Positions 18,008-26,116 of a stretch of DNA of 64,000 bases are shown here, one piece after another. The notes under the pieces are model-generated. The model was not told where the DNA came from. It made no database searches and saw only the letters and a list, made by a program, of their open reading frames with translations. Location: NCBI RefSeq assembly GCF_026151345.1, contig NZ_JAMQPR010000001.1, positions 2,552,676-2,616,675 on the forward strand. The letters run 5' to 3'. This DNA is from Leptospira paudalimensis. Lineage in GTDB: Bacteria; Spirochaetota; Leptospiria; Leptospirales; Leptospiraceae. How positions within the stretch are numbered: the stretch's first letter is position 1; each line of letters opens with the position of its first letter. The position numbers and the translations under genes were made by a program.

Positions 18008-18751
18008 ATGGATCCAAACAATCATAAATTCGGAATTGAAATTAAGGATGGAGTTCCCGTATCTCTTTCGTTTGATGATGTATACTTTTCCAAAGAAGGT
18101 GGTTGGGAAGAATCTCGTTATGTATTTGTGGAAGGGAACCAAATCCCCAGTCGATTGTCCGCAAGTGAAACGAAGTTACTCTCCATAGGAGAATTAGGCT
18201 TTGGTACGGGACTCAATGTATTTGTGACCTTGGATCTATGGTTAGGTGCAGAGAACCCAACATCCCTAGAGTATTTCAGTTTAGAAGGATACCCTTTAAC
18301 AAAAGAAACCTTACTCACACTGAATCATTCCTTTCCCGACAAACCTTTATGGACAAAACCATTACTTGAGTCCTATGAGGAACAATTCCAAAAATGGGAA
18401 ATGGACCCAAATCAAAAAGAATGGAAAACAGAATTCCCTCACCCAAATGGAAAGGCAAAGTTTCAAGTCCATTTGTTCTTTGGTGATGTGAGTGAATGTC
18501 TAAACGAGTTTCCAATCATCGATTTTTGGTATTTGGATGGATTTTCACCAAATAAAAATCCGAAGATGTGGTCTGAGGACACATTATCTCAATTACGGAA
18601 TCATTCTAAAACGGGAACTCGATTTGCGACTTTCACAGCTGCCGGGTTCATTCGCAGGAATTTGGAAATATTGGGGTTTCATATCCAAAAACAAAAAGGG
18701 TTTGGAAAAAAAAGAGAAATGTTAACAGGAGTTTTACGCTCATCCTCATGA
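18008..18751 (+). CDS. mnmD: tRNA U34 methyltransferase (methylase half of MnmC)
   Basis: 247 residues, SAM-dependent. The SAM motif is I-G-E-L-G-F-G-T-G-L-N at 60-70, the acidic D-F-W-Y-L-D-G-F-S-P-N-K-N-P-x-M-W follows around 170-190, and T-F-T-A-A-G-F-I-R-R-N-L and G-F-G-K-K-R-E-M complete the DUF752 pattern. It converts nm5(s2)U34 to mnm5(s2)U34 in tRNA. In E. coli this is the N-terminal part of bifunctional MnmC; here it is a separate protein whose stop overlaps the next gene, the oxidase half, by four bases, keeping the order of the fused enzyme. Confidence 0.92.
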   Translation: MDPNNHKFGIEIKDGVPVSLSFDDVYFSKEGGWEESRYVFVEGNQIPSRLSASETKLLSIGELGFGTGLNVFVTLDLWLGAENPTSLEYFSLEGYPLTKETLLTLNHSFPDKPLWTKPLLESYEEQFQKWEMDPNQKEWKTEFPHPNGKAKFQVHLFFGDVSECLNEFPIIDFWYLDGFSPNKNPKMWSEDTLSQLRNHSKTGTRFATFTAAGFIRRNLEILGFHIQKQKGFGKKREMLTGVLRSSS

Positions 18752-19944
18752 ACCCATCTGATTCCAAAACAGCCTTAGTTGTGGGAGCAGGAATCGCTGG
18801 TGCGAGCGTATGTTATGCACTTTCCAAACGAAATATCAAAACCATTTTAGTCGAATCTGAACTTAGTGCTGCAGGAAAAGCAAGTGGAAATCCAATCGGA
18901 GTTGTTTATCCTTTTCTCACCAAACACAAAACAGCTGAATCTGAATTTTCCCTACTTGCATATCAGTATTTTTTAGAACTTTGGGAATCTTTGGAATTGG
19001 GGAAACGTGTCCCACATGTGGATGGAATCCATTTTTTACTCGATTCCTCTTCAGCTTATGACCGTTATTCGCACTCCCTACATTCCCATCACATCCCAGA
19101 ATCGTTGGCATCTCTTTCCAAAGAACCAAATTCAAATTTAGATGCGTTACTCTTTCCAAAGGGGAAAGCGCTTTCCCCAGTTTCTCTCACAAAAGAACTC
19201 ATTCGCATCGCAAATCCGATGGAACACTACCTTTCAAAACTCCTTTCTTGGGAAGTGAATGAAGGAAATGGAAACTTGATTTGTCAGTTTGAAAAGGAAA
19301 TCTTACATGTTGATTATTTATTCTTAACACAAGGATACCAATTTTTAGCTGATCCAAAACTCCAATGGATCCCTATGAAACAAGTTCGTGGGCAAATCGT
19401 ACAAATTCCATCCTCCATCTTCCAAAATCAATTTTCTATTTTGTATGGTGATTATCTAACTGCAGACATTGGCGGAGAACGAGTGCTTGGTGCCAGTTTC
19501 GACGAGTTCCATTTGGAAGAGGAACCGAGGCCAAAGGAGACATTCGATTTATGGAATGGATTACAAACAAAACTTCCCAACTTACTCAAAAATTGGGAAG
19601 AATTCGATATCCAAAACTTTGGCACGCGAGTGAGTCATAGAACCCAGTCCCAAGATAGACACCCAGTTGTCGGTAAACTTCCTAATTTATCAGTTTTAGA
19701 TACATCCATAAAATACCAAAACTTATTCCGCAAAAACGCCAAAACCTTTGAAATTCCTTATTTTGAAACGGTTGGGATTCTGAATGGACTTGGATCTCGT
19801 GGGTTAACACATGCCCTACTCGCAGCAGAAATTTTAGTTTGTGATCTTCTCTCTCAGACGTTAGAGATTTCTGACACAATTAAGAAGGCTTTGAAACCAG
19901 ACCGTTTTTTACTTCGTAAGTGGAAACGAGATGAGCTAACATAG
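18748..19944 (+). CDS. mnmC: FAD-dependent cmnm5U34 oxidase (oxidase half of MnmC)
   Basis: 398 residues of the DAO/glycine-oxidase fold. The FAD-binding V-V-G-A-G-I-A-G-A-S lies near residues 11-20, with E-S-E at the end of the second strand, then G-K-A-S-G-N-P-I-G-V-V-Y-P, diagnostic for the MnmC oxidoreductase, and G-x-G-S-R-G-L-T-H near the end. It removes the carboxymethyl group from cmnm5(s2)U34, producing the substrate of the methyltransferase encoded just upstream. The ATG overlaps the methyltransferase stop. Its 3' 65 bases overlap the convergent lpxK end. Confidence 0.9.
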   Translation: MNPSDSKTALVVGAGIAGASVCYALSKRNIKTILVESELSAAGKASGNPIGVVYPFLTKHKTAESEFSLLAYQYFLELWESLELGKRVPHVDGIHFLLDSSSAYDRYSHSLHSHHIPESLASLSKEPNSNLDALLFPKGKALSPVSLTKELIRIANPMEHYLSKLLSWEVNEGNGNLICQFEKEILHVDYLFLTQGYQFLADPKLQWIPMKQVRGQIVQIPSSIFQNQFSILYGDYLTADIGGERVLGASFDEFHLEEEPRPKETFDLWNGLQTKLPNLLKNWEEFDIQNFGTRVSHRTQSQDRHPVVGKLPNLSVLDTSIKYQNLFRKNAKTFEIPYFETVGILNGLGSRGLTHALLAAEILVCDLLSQTLEISDTIKKALKPDRFLLRKWKRDELT

Positions 19945-20989
19945 ACTCAAAAACTGATTGTTCTTGTAGCACCACATCAACTCTGATGACAAAAAGTTGC
20001 ATTTTTTTACGTTTCATTTCTTCGATAAACTTAATTTGTGTTCTTACCTTTACCCAATCTTTTTCCGTTATCACAAAAATCGTTTTTTCATCTTTACCAT
20101 CCAACAAGGAGAGTAATACTGTTTCTTCAAATTCATAGTGGTCGGGGAAAAATCGAGACTGGATTTGATTTGTATTTAAGGTAGAGATCGTTGTTTCCAA
20201 AACATGATTTGGATTCCCAACACCGGTGAACAAAAAATAACTATCGCTAGGTGAAGCTTCCTGCATTAAAGAATTTTTGGGAACTAATGATTGTTCAAAT
20301 GTATCTAAATTGATTTGGTAGGCATCTGCTTGGAAGAAAGAACCAAAGGTAGGCAATTGAATTCCTAATTGGTCGAGTGTTCCTTTTCCTTTTTCGAATT
20401 CTTTTTGATTTGTTTCCGTAATTTTTGTAAATACAATGACGTTTGCACGTTTTAAATGCGAAATTGGTTCTCGTAAATACCCAAGTGGGATCGTAAACCC
20501 ATTTCCAAAAGGAGCATTATTATCGAGTAATACAATATCAAAATCTCTATGGATTTGGTTGTGTTGGAATCCATCATCCAAAATCACAATATGTTGTTTG
20601 GACTGAATTTGATTGTATTTGAAAAAACTACCAATTCGATCCTGCCCAATCATCACTTGAACACCAGGAAACCGTTCTTTGTGTTCGCTAGGTTCATCGC
20701 CAAATAGATTTGGAGAATGACCGTCAGTAAGGATTGCACCTTCTTTTGACAATTTTGCTTTGTATCCACGAGATAGGATCGTGATCGCATATCCTTTGTT
20801 AGCTTTCTGAAAGTATTGGACTAAATATTGAACAAAAGGAGTTTTCCCTGTACCACCAACCGTGATATTTCCAACACTGATCACGAGTGTATTTGGCAAA
20901 ACGGTAGTTTTTTTTCTCCCTTGAGACAACCAAAAGAGAAACTGATACAACCAAGTAAGAGGTAAAAATAAAGTGAAAAAAACTTTCAT
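19880..20989 (-). CDS. lpxK: Tetraacyldisaccharide 4'-kinase
   Basis: 369 residues. An N-terminal membrane helix (about 3-22) is followed by the atypical P-loop G-N-I-T-V-G-G-T-G-K-T-P (40-51), then L-S-R-G-Y, D-E-P and the catalytic-site region I-L-D-D-G-F-Q-H with D-F-D-I-V-L-L-D. It phosphorylates the 4' position of the lipid A disaccharide at the inner face of the inner membrane. A lipid A enzyme fits Leptospira, which makes LPS unlike Borrelia and Treponema. The last 65 bases overlap the convergent mnmC, which is long for a convergent overlap but both frames are intact. Confidence 0.93.
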   Translation of the reverse strand: MKVFFTLFLPLTWLYQFLFWLSQGRKKTTVLPNTLVISVGNITVGGTGKTPFVQYLVQYFQKANKGYAITILSRGYKAKLSKEGAILTDGHSPNLFGDEPSEHKERFPGVQVMIGQDRIGSFFKYNQIQSKQHIVILDDGFQHNQIHRDFDIVLLDNNAPFGNGFTIPLGYLREPISHLKRANVIVFTKITETNQKEFEKGKGTLDQLGIQLPTFGSFFQADAYQINLDTFEQSLVPKNSLMQEASPSDSYFLFTGVGNPNHVLETTISTLNTNQIQSRFFPDHYEFEETVLLSLLDGKDEKTIFVITEKDWVKVRTQIKFIEEMKRKKMQLFVIRVDVVLQEQSVFESMLAHLVSTYEVKNGLVSKPS

Positions 20990-21017
20990 TTCGTTTCGCG
21001 AGAGGAAACTACTACTG

Positions 21018-21296
21018 TTAACTGTGTCTTTTTTCTAATTCTTTTGCGATCGTTGATAAACTAATCCCTTTTTCCACCATCAACACTTCTAAATGGAAAA
21101 CCAAATCGGCAATTTCGTGAATGAGTTCTTTTTCGTTTGGATTTTTTGCAGCAATGATGACCTCACCCGCTTCCTCACCGATTTTTTTAAGGATACGGTC
21201 AACACCGTCGCGAAACAATTCAGCTGTGTAAGATTTTTCAGGTAATTCTTCTTTTCGTTTGCGGAGTAAATCTTCCAATTTTAATAAAAATTCCAT
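21018..21296 (-). CDS. hisE: Phosphoribosyl-ATP pyrophosphatase
   Basis: 92 residues, the full length of the HisE family. Motifs are the alpha-NTP-PPase set: [16 protein letters not shown] and [14 protein letters not shown]. It hydrolyses phosphoribosyl-ATP in the second step of histidine synthesis. It stands alone from other his genes, next to lpxK, and is divergent from a thioredoxin-like gene. AAGG about nine bases before the ATG is a fair ribosome-binding site. Confidence 0.95.
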   Translation of the reverse strand: MEFLLKLEDLLRKRKEELPEKSYTAELFRDGVDRILKKIGEEAGEVIIAAKNPNEKELIHEIADLVFHLEVLMVEKGISLSTIAKELEKRHS

Positions 21297-21357
21297 TTCG
21301 TTTGCCTTCTAACTACCATGGAAACTGCCCATTCTATTTCGAAAAAGCGAAAATTGG

Positions 21358-21387
21358 TTGTTGGTAATCTCTGAAATCAGCTAGAAT
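21358..21387 (+). promoter_or_regulatory. Possible promoter for the thioredoxin/TPR gene
   Basis: TTGTTG (21358-21363) and TAGAAT (21382-21387) are 18 bases apart in the hisE-divergent gap. Transcription would begin about at the start codon (21396), so the message would be nearly leaderless, which fits the absence of a ribosome-binding site. Found by eye; weak. Confidence 0.3.
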
Positions 21388-21395
21388 GTGAATGG

Positions 21396-22217
21396 ATGAT
21401 ACGATTTACCACTCTAGTTTTTTCCTTCATTTTATGCTCGAGTTTATCTGCTGAGTCAAGTTGGGGCAATTCCATTCAAAAGGGATTTGAAACCGCCAAA
21501 CAGGAAAATAAATTCATCATCGTTGATGTATTTGCAGATTGGTGTACGTATTGTATGGTTTTGGAAAAAGAAATTTTCCCAGACCCAGAAGTGAGTCGCA
21601 TCTTAGACCAATTCGTTCGAGTACGACTCGATGGGGAAGAATTTCCGAACCTTCGTAAAAAATACAATATCGAAGGTTATCCCACAATTTTGTTCTTAGA
21701 TGGGGATGGAAATTTTGTCACAAAGATAGTAGGCCTTGCAACCAAGGAAGATATTGTCTCCCTTTCAAAAAGAATCTTACAAGAACCAAACTTAGAATCT
21801 TTTTTAAAAACTGAAATTAGAAAAGAAAAAGAGAACCCTCACTTACACTTTCGTTTGGGTTTGTTGTACTTTCAAAACAAGGAATATGAAAAAGCAGAAG
21901 AACAATTTCTCAATTCCATACAAAAATCAAAAAACATTCCCATCGTAAAAGAGAATTCTCACTTTAATTTAAATCTGATCCGGTCCGTCAATGGACCAAA
22001 AGATGGTGCTGTATCTTCTTGGAAAGAATTCATTAAAACTTATCCAAATTCGAAACGAATCACAACCGCGAAATTGTATTATGGGATTAGTTTAAAAGAA
22101 ACGGGAGACTTAAAACTTGCTAAGTCCATCCTTACCGAGATCCAACCGAAGTTAGTCTCGGAGTCAGACAAAACCATTTGTAAAGAAACTCTATTACAAA
22201 TCGAAAAAGGTTTTTAA
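21396..22217 (+). CDS. Secreted thioredoxin-like protein with TPR domain
   Basis: 273 residues. A signal peptide (about 1-19) is followed by a thioredoxin-like fold with W-C50-T-Y-C53 in F-A-D-W-C-T-Y-C, resembling the C-terminal domain of DsbD, and Y-P-T-I-L-F-L-D with the cis-proline. From about residue 140 the sequence is a TPR-like solenoid (L-H-F-R-L-G-L-L-Y-F-Q-N-K-E-Y-E-K-A-E-E-Q-F). It probably acts as a periplasmic thiol oxidoreductase or reductase whose TPR part binds a partner. Its redox partner is not encoded here. The 3' end faces ugd across a hairpin. Confidence 0.85.
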   Translation: MIRFTTLVFSFILCSSLSAESSWGNSIQKGFETAKQENKFIIVDVFADWCTYCMVLEKEIFPDPEVSRILDQFVRVRLDGEEFPNLRKKYNIEGYPTILFLDGDGNFVTKIVGLATKEDIVSLSKRILQEPNLESFLKTEIRKEKENPHLHFRLGLLYFQNKEYEKAEEQFLNSIQKSKNIPIVKENSHFNLNLIRSVNGPKDGAVSSWKEFIKTYPNSKRITTAKLYYGISLKETGDLKLAKSILTEIQPKLVSESDKTICKETLLQIEKGF

Positions 22218-22229
22218 TCCAGAAATCAC

Positions 22230-22253
22230 TTCGGCAAACAATGGTTTGCCGAA
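22230..22253. terminator. Perfect 10-bp hairpin between convergent genes
   Basis: TTCGGCAAAC (22230-22239) and GTTTGCCGAA (22244-22253) form a perfect stem with an AATG loop in the 43-base gap between the thioredoxin-like gene and ugd. It is placed as a bidirectional terminator, but neither strand has a T run directly after the stem, so it may be an RNA end-protecting hairpin instead. Confidence 0.55.
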
Positions 22254-22260
22254 AATAAAT

Positions 22261-23565
22261 CTAGCGATTCCCAATAGAATAATAAGTGAAACCTAATTCT
22301 TGCATAAGTGTAGGTTTATATTGATTCCTTCCATCAAAGATAAGTGGAGCCTTTAACAAGGATTTGATCTTTGCAAAATCTGGTTCCCTGAATTCTCGCC
22401 ACTCCGTTAATAATAACATAGCATCTGCACCTTCTAAAGTTGAATATGCATCTTTTTTATATTCCACTTTGCCATCAAAGTAATACTTTGAAGTTTCCAT
22501 AGCCGCTGGATCAAATACTTGGATTTTGGCACCGTTTTTATGTAGTTCATAGATTAGCGGAATTGATGGAGCTTCTCGCATATCATCCGTTCCAGGTTTA
22601 AACGAAAGACCCCAAATACCAAATGTTTTCCCTTTCATATCAGTTGATTTGAAGTGTTGGAAAATTTTATCAGTAAGTCTTGTTTTTTGTTTTTCATTCA
22701 CATCTTCCACTGATTGGATGATGTGCATTGGTGCATTGACTTCTTCTGCTGTCCTAAGAAGTGCTCTCACATCTTTTGGAAAACAAGATCCACCATACCC
22801 AATCCCTGCATATAAGAATTGACGTCCAATTCTTGAGTCTGTTCCCATACCTTTCCGAACATCATCATAATTGGCACCTAACGCATCACATAAATTTGCA
22901 ATCTCGTTTACAAAGGAAATCTTTGTCGCAAGGAAAGCGTTACAAGCATACTTTGTGAGTTCCGCAGAACGTATACTCATCGTGATAATTGGGTTTCCAT
23001 TCAAAACAAATGGAGAGTATAACTCACTCATTTTTTTAGCAGCGTGGTCTGATTCAGCACCAATCACAACTCGCTCAGGGCGCATAAAATCTTCAATTGC
23101 GGCCCCTTCTTTCAAAAATTCAGGATTCGAAACCACATCAAACGAGTGTTTTGTGTTTTTTGCTACGATTTCCTTTACTTTGTCTGCAGTTCCAACGGGA
23201 ACAGTTGATTTATCAACAATGATTTTGTGTCCATTCATTGTTTTTCCAACTTCTTCTGCTACTGCGAAAACAAATCGTAAGTCCGCGGATCCGTTATCGG
23301 ATGTTGGAGTTCCAACAGCAATGAATACGAATTCAGAAGCCTCAACTCCATCCTTTAAGGATGTGGAAAATTTAAGTCTGCCTTCTTTATAATTACGTTC
23401 TACCAGTTCTGACAAACCTGGTTCATAAATCGGTATGATTCCTGTTTTTAAATCACTGATCTTTTTTTCATCTTTATCAATACAAATCACATCATTGCCA
23501 TATTCAGCAAAACAGGTACCTGCAACGAGACCCACATATCCGGTTCCGACTACGCAAACTTTCAT
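22261..23565 (-). CDS. ugd: UDP-glucose 6-dehydrogenase
   Basis: 434 residues; NAD-dependent, makes UDP-glucuronate from UDP-glucose. The N-terminal Rossmann motif is G-T-G-Y-V-G-L (7-13), the catalytic Cys261 is in G-Y-G-G-S-C-F-P-K-D, and the C-terminal UDP-binding domain includes K-P-G-T-D-D-M-R-E-A-P. TGGAAATCC precedes the ATG. It leads from the wzm-wzt exporter genes on the same strand, so UDP-glucuronate or derived sugars probably feed a surface polysaccharide. Confidence 0.94.
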   Translation of the reverse strand: MKVCVVGTGYVGLVAGTCFAEYGNDVICIDKDEKKISDLKTGIIPIYEPGLSELVERNYKEGRLKFSTSLKDGVEASEFVFIAVGTPTSDNGSADLRFVFAVAEEVGKTMNGHKIIVDKSTVPVGTADKVKEIVAKNTKHSFDVVSNPEFLKEGAAIEDFMRPERVVIGAESDHAAKKMSELYSPFVLNGNPIITMSIRSAELTKYACNAFLATKISFVNEIANLCDALGANYDDVRKGMGTDSRIGRQFLYAGIGYGGSCFPKDVRALLRTAEEVNAPMHIIQSVEDVNEKQKTRLTDKIFQHFKSTDMKGKTFGIWGLSFKPGTDDMREAPSIPLIYELHKNGAKIQVFDPAAMETSKYYFDGKVEYKKDAYSTLEGADAMLLLTEWREFREPDFAKIKSLLKAPLIFDGRNQYKPTLMQELGFTYYSIGNR

Positions 23566-23624
23566 AGGATTTCCAGAATTTCTATTTTGACCAAAAAGGA
23601 AACTGTTTTTCTAAAAGGAAGAAC

Positions 23625-24812
23625 CTAGTCTTCTCGGATGTGGAATTGTGTTGGGATATGACAAATTCCTACGAATTTTTCAATTTTCCCTGATTCTACT
23701 TCAAAATCTAAGATGGACTCCCGCCAGAAATAACTCCCTTCAATATGGGATTCACCTTTATGGATTGAAACCCCAATCGTATACTTCCCTTGGGAAAACT
23801 GAATCGGAAAGACAAACTCAACTTGGTATTCTTTGCCCTTTTGGAAACTCCGTTTGCCATCGCCTAAGTGGTGGGTATTTGTTCCAAAGATACGAATCCC
23901 TTTTTCATTATCGATATGAAAACCAACGGTAACATCCTCTATAAATGCATCGGATAGGAATGTCAGTTGTAACCGAACTTGTGCTCCGATAAAAAACACA
24001 TTCGAGGAAACACCATTTTGATTTTGTATGCTGACATGTAAATTTTGAATGGATTTGGAAGAATAGGAATCTGATGGACTTGTCTCACCAGCTAACACAT
24101 GCATATATTGTTCAATTGTTTCTTTGGGATTTCCTTCATAAAGAAGTCTGCCCTTATCTAATAAAAGGGCACGTGTACAAAAATAGGAAACCAATCCTAA
24201 ATCATGGCTCACAACAAGAATAGAGGTTCCTAATTCAGAAAATTCGCGAATTCGTTTCAGACATTTTTGTTGGAAACTTGCATCTCCCACAGCCAAGGCT
24301 TCATCGACGATTAGGATGTCTGGTCGTTTTGCAGTGGCCAAACTAAAACCAAGTCTCATTGCCATACCAGAGCTATAGTTCTTTAAGGGTGTGTAACGAA
24401 ACTCTTCTAGTTCCGCAAAGGCAAATATAGTATCAGACAACGATTTGATTTCTTTTGGTTTGTATCCCCATACTAGTCCATTGAAGTATACATTTTCTTC
24501 TCCTGACAATTCAGGGTTAAATCCAACACTTAATTCAAGTAAGGCACGAACGGAACCATTCACTTGTAAATTGCCCTTATCTTTTTGGATCACACCTGTG
24601 ATTAACTTTAAAAGAGTCGACTTACCTGCTCCATTCCTTCCAATGATGCCAAGAATTTCTCCTGGATTTACTTTTAGGTTCAATGAATTGATTGCCGTAA
24701 ATTTTGAGTCAATTCCGAAGTAACCAAAACTAAGACCTGCAAGGATTCGTTTCCAAGGTTTGGAAAACCCATGATAATCCTTGGAAAGATTTTCAATAAG
24801 AACAGAAGTCAT
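23625..24812 (-). CDS. wzt: ABC transporter ATPase for polysaccharide export (Wzt type)
   Basis: 395 residues. Walker A G-R-N-G-A-G-K-S at 58-65, signature N-Y-S-S-G-M-A-M-R-L near 150, Walker B I-L-I-V-D-E-A-L-A-V-G-D, and a switch histidine in V-V-S-H-D. After about residue 250 comes a beta-sandwich of the Wzt C-terminal type, which in E. coli O8/O9a recognises the capped end of the O-antigen. The pairing with the permease gene six bases upstream and with ugd supports export of an O-antigen or other envelope polysaccharide. The substrate is unknown. Confidence 0.9.
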   Translation of the reverse strand: MTSVLIENLSKDYHGFSKPWKRILAGLSFGYFGIDSKFTAINSLNLKVNPGEILGIIGRNGAGKSTLLKLITGVIQKDKGNLQVNGSVRALLELSVGFNPELSGEENVYFNGLVWGYKPKEIKSLSDTIFAFAELEEFRYTPLKNYSSGMAMRLGFSLATAKRPDILIVDEALAVGDASFQQKCLKRIREFSELGTSILVVSHDLGLVSYFCTRALLLDKGRLLYEGNPKETIEQYMHVLAGETSPSDSYSSKSIQNLHVSIQNQNGVSSNVFFIGAQVRLQLTFLSDAFIEDVTVGFHIDNEKGIRIFGTNTHHLGDGKRSFQKGKEYQVEFVFPIQFSQGKYTIGVSIHKGESHIEGSYFWRESILDFEVESGKIEKFVGICHIPTQFHIRED

Positions 24813-24818
24813 TGGAAC

Positions 24819-25568
24819 TTAAAGATGATCCAAAATTACGGATTGGAATTTCCGTTTGGCGAGTAAATAAACAAGAAAAAAGAAAAGTAAAAACGGTGTT
24901 ATGTGTAACCACTCAAATTGAGATTGAAACCCACTAATCACAGTTGTGCGAAATACATCCAATGGGATAGTGAAAGGATTCCATTCATTCCATTGTTTAA
25001 GATATCCTGTTGGGTAATACAAAACAGGAATCCCCCAAAATACCAATTGGCTCACCAAACGAATCAAAGGTGAGATATCCTTTAGGAGAATATTGAGTCG
25101 TGAAAGGTAATGCAATAGTAACATCAGATACAGTCCAGACAGAACAAGGACAGTGTAACCAAAAAAGATTCCGGTTAGATTTAATGTTCCTGAATACCCT
25201 AAGTAAAGGAACACAGGAATGGATGTGATGAAACTATGGATGAGAAACTGGACAAATGGAATCCATAAAAAAAGATCAATGCCAAGGCTTGAACGTTTGA
25301 GTAAGGAACGATTGTCAGTGAGGATACCTGTGCCCCGTACAAGTAATTCTTGGATGGGTATCCAAAACAAAAGGCCAGTGAGCAAATAGGCAGTGAAATC
25401 TTCTTGGGTGGATGGGTTTCTTAGATTGAGGACTAAAAAGACAAGGGCGTACAAACTGATGAGTACTAAGTTCTGCAAAAACATCCAGGAAATTCCCAAA
25501 AAGGAACCTGCATATTGCAGAGCATAGTCACGCCGAACAAGAGCCCAAAGTATGGATAGTTTCTCCAT
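24819..25568 (-). CDS. wzm: ABC-2 type polysaccharide export permease (Wzm type)
   Basis: 249 residues with about six membrane helices. The start L-W-A-L-V-R-R-D-Y-A-L-Q-Y-A-G-S-F-L-G-I-S-W-M-F is typical of Wzm/TagG-like permeases, and F-W-G-I-P-V-L-Y-Y-P and N-P-F-T-I-P-L-D-V-F-R near 180-205 match the family. It forms the channel for the Wzt ATPase encoded next. It is first of a probable wzm-wzt-ugd unit. Confidence 0.9.
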   Translation of the reverse strand: MEKLSILWALVRRDYALQYAGSFLGISWMFLQNLVLISLYALVFLVLNLRNPSTQEDFTAYLLTGLLFWIPIQELLVRGTGILTDNRSLLKRSSLGIDLFLWIPFVQFLIHSFITSIPVFLYLGYSGTLNLTGIFFGYTVLVLSGLYLMLLLHYLSRLNILLKDISPLIRLVSQLVFWGIPVLYYPTGYLKQWNEWNPFTIPLDVFRTTVISGFQSQFEWLHITPFLLFFFLVYLLAKRKFQSVILDHL

Positions 25569-25625
25569 ACTTTGATTGTCGGCCCCGAGTCTCTGATTCT
25601 AGACCAGAAACCAGGGTATTGGTTC

Positions 25626-25841
25626 TTACATCTTCCTTAAGTTCTTTTGCCCTAAGTCAGAAAGATTGGGGGATACCCAATTCCCTTTTTGGACTACCTC
25701 ACCTTGGAACGCTTCCATGAGGTACTCTTCGAAGGTTTTTCCGGATTGGTTTTGGGCAAATCCCTTTTTAGGACCTTGGCCAGCGAGCCCAGAATCCTTA
25801 TGGCGGTTGTAAGCGGGTTGTTGGATGGATCGAACGATCAT
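25626..25841 (-). CDS. Small hypothetical protein
   Basis: A 71-residue polar protein with no recognised domain; residues 35-50 (K-T-F-E-E-Y-L-M-E-A-F-Q-G-E-V) may form a helix. The case for a real gene is the ribosome-binding site GGGGAGG about seven bases before ATG 25841 and the same orientation as wzm. It contains Gln/Asn-rich stretches and no signal. The function is unknown, and the reading could still be spurious. Confidence 0.5.
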   Translation of the reverse strand: MIVRSIQQPAYNRHKDSGLAGQGPKKGFAQNQSGKTFEEYLMEAFQGEVVQKGNWVSPNLSDLGQKNLRKM

Positions 25842-25923
25842 AGGTTTTTCCTCCCCGTCATCATGTTAGACGACATAAAACTTAAAAATAATACCAATAA
25901 TATACTAAACGCTTGTTTACACT

Positions 25924-25946
25924 ACTTAACATTTGAGAAGTTAAGT
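25924..25946. other. Dyad symmetry in an AT-rich intergenic region
   Basis: ACTTAAC (25924-25930) and GTTAAGT (25940-25946) form a 7-bp inverted repeat with a 9-base centre in the 275-base gap (25842-26116) between two divergent genes. It could be an operator or small hairpin. Apart from this and AT-rich runs I see nothing else in the gap. Confidence 0.3.
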
Positions 25947-26116
25947 CAATATTTTTTTCACGTTTTTATCGGTTTGTATTAACAATTTAGCATTCCTCTG
26001 GGACAAAACCCGCCCCAAGATGGATTTTTTTTCGCCGTTCACTAGAATATGTCCCTTTTTCAAAAAAAAGCAAACGGAATGAGGGAAAAAAAGAACAAAA
26101 TCGAACCCCAATCCTG

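Noticed and set aside
19880..19944. Frameshift at the mnmC/lpxK overlap
   Set aside because: Both frames end with plausible family C-termini; a 65-base convergent overlap is unusual but acceptable.
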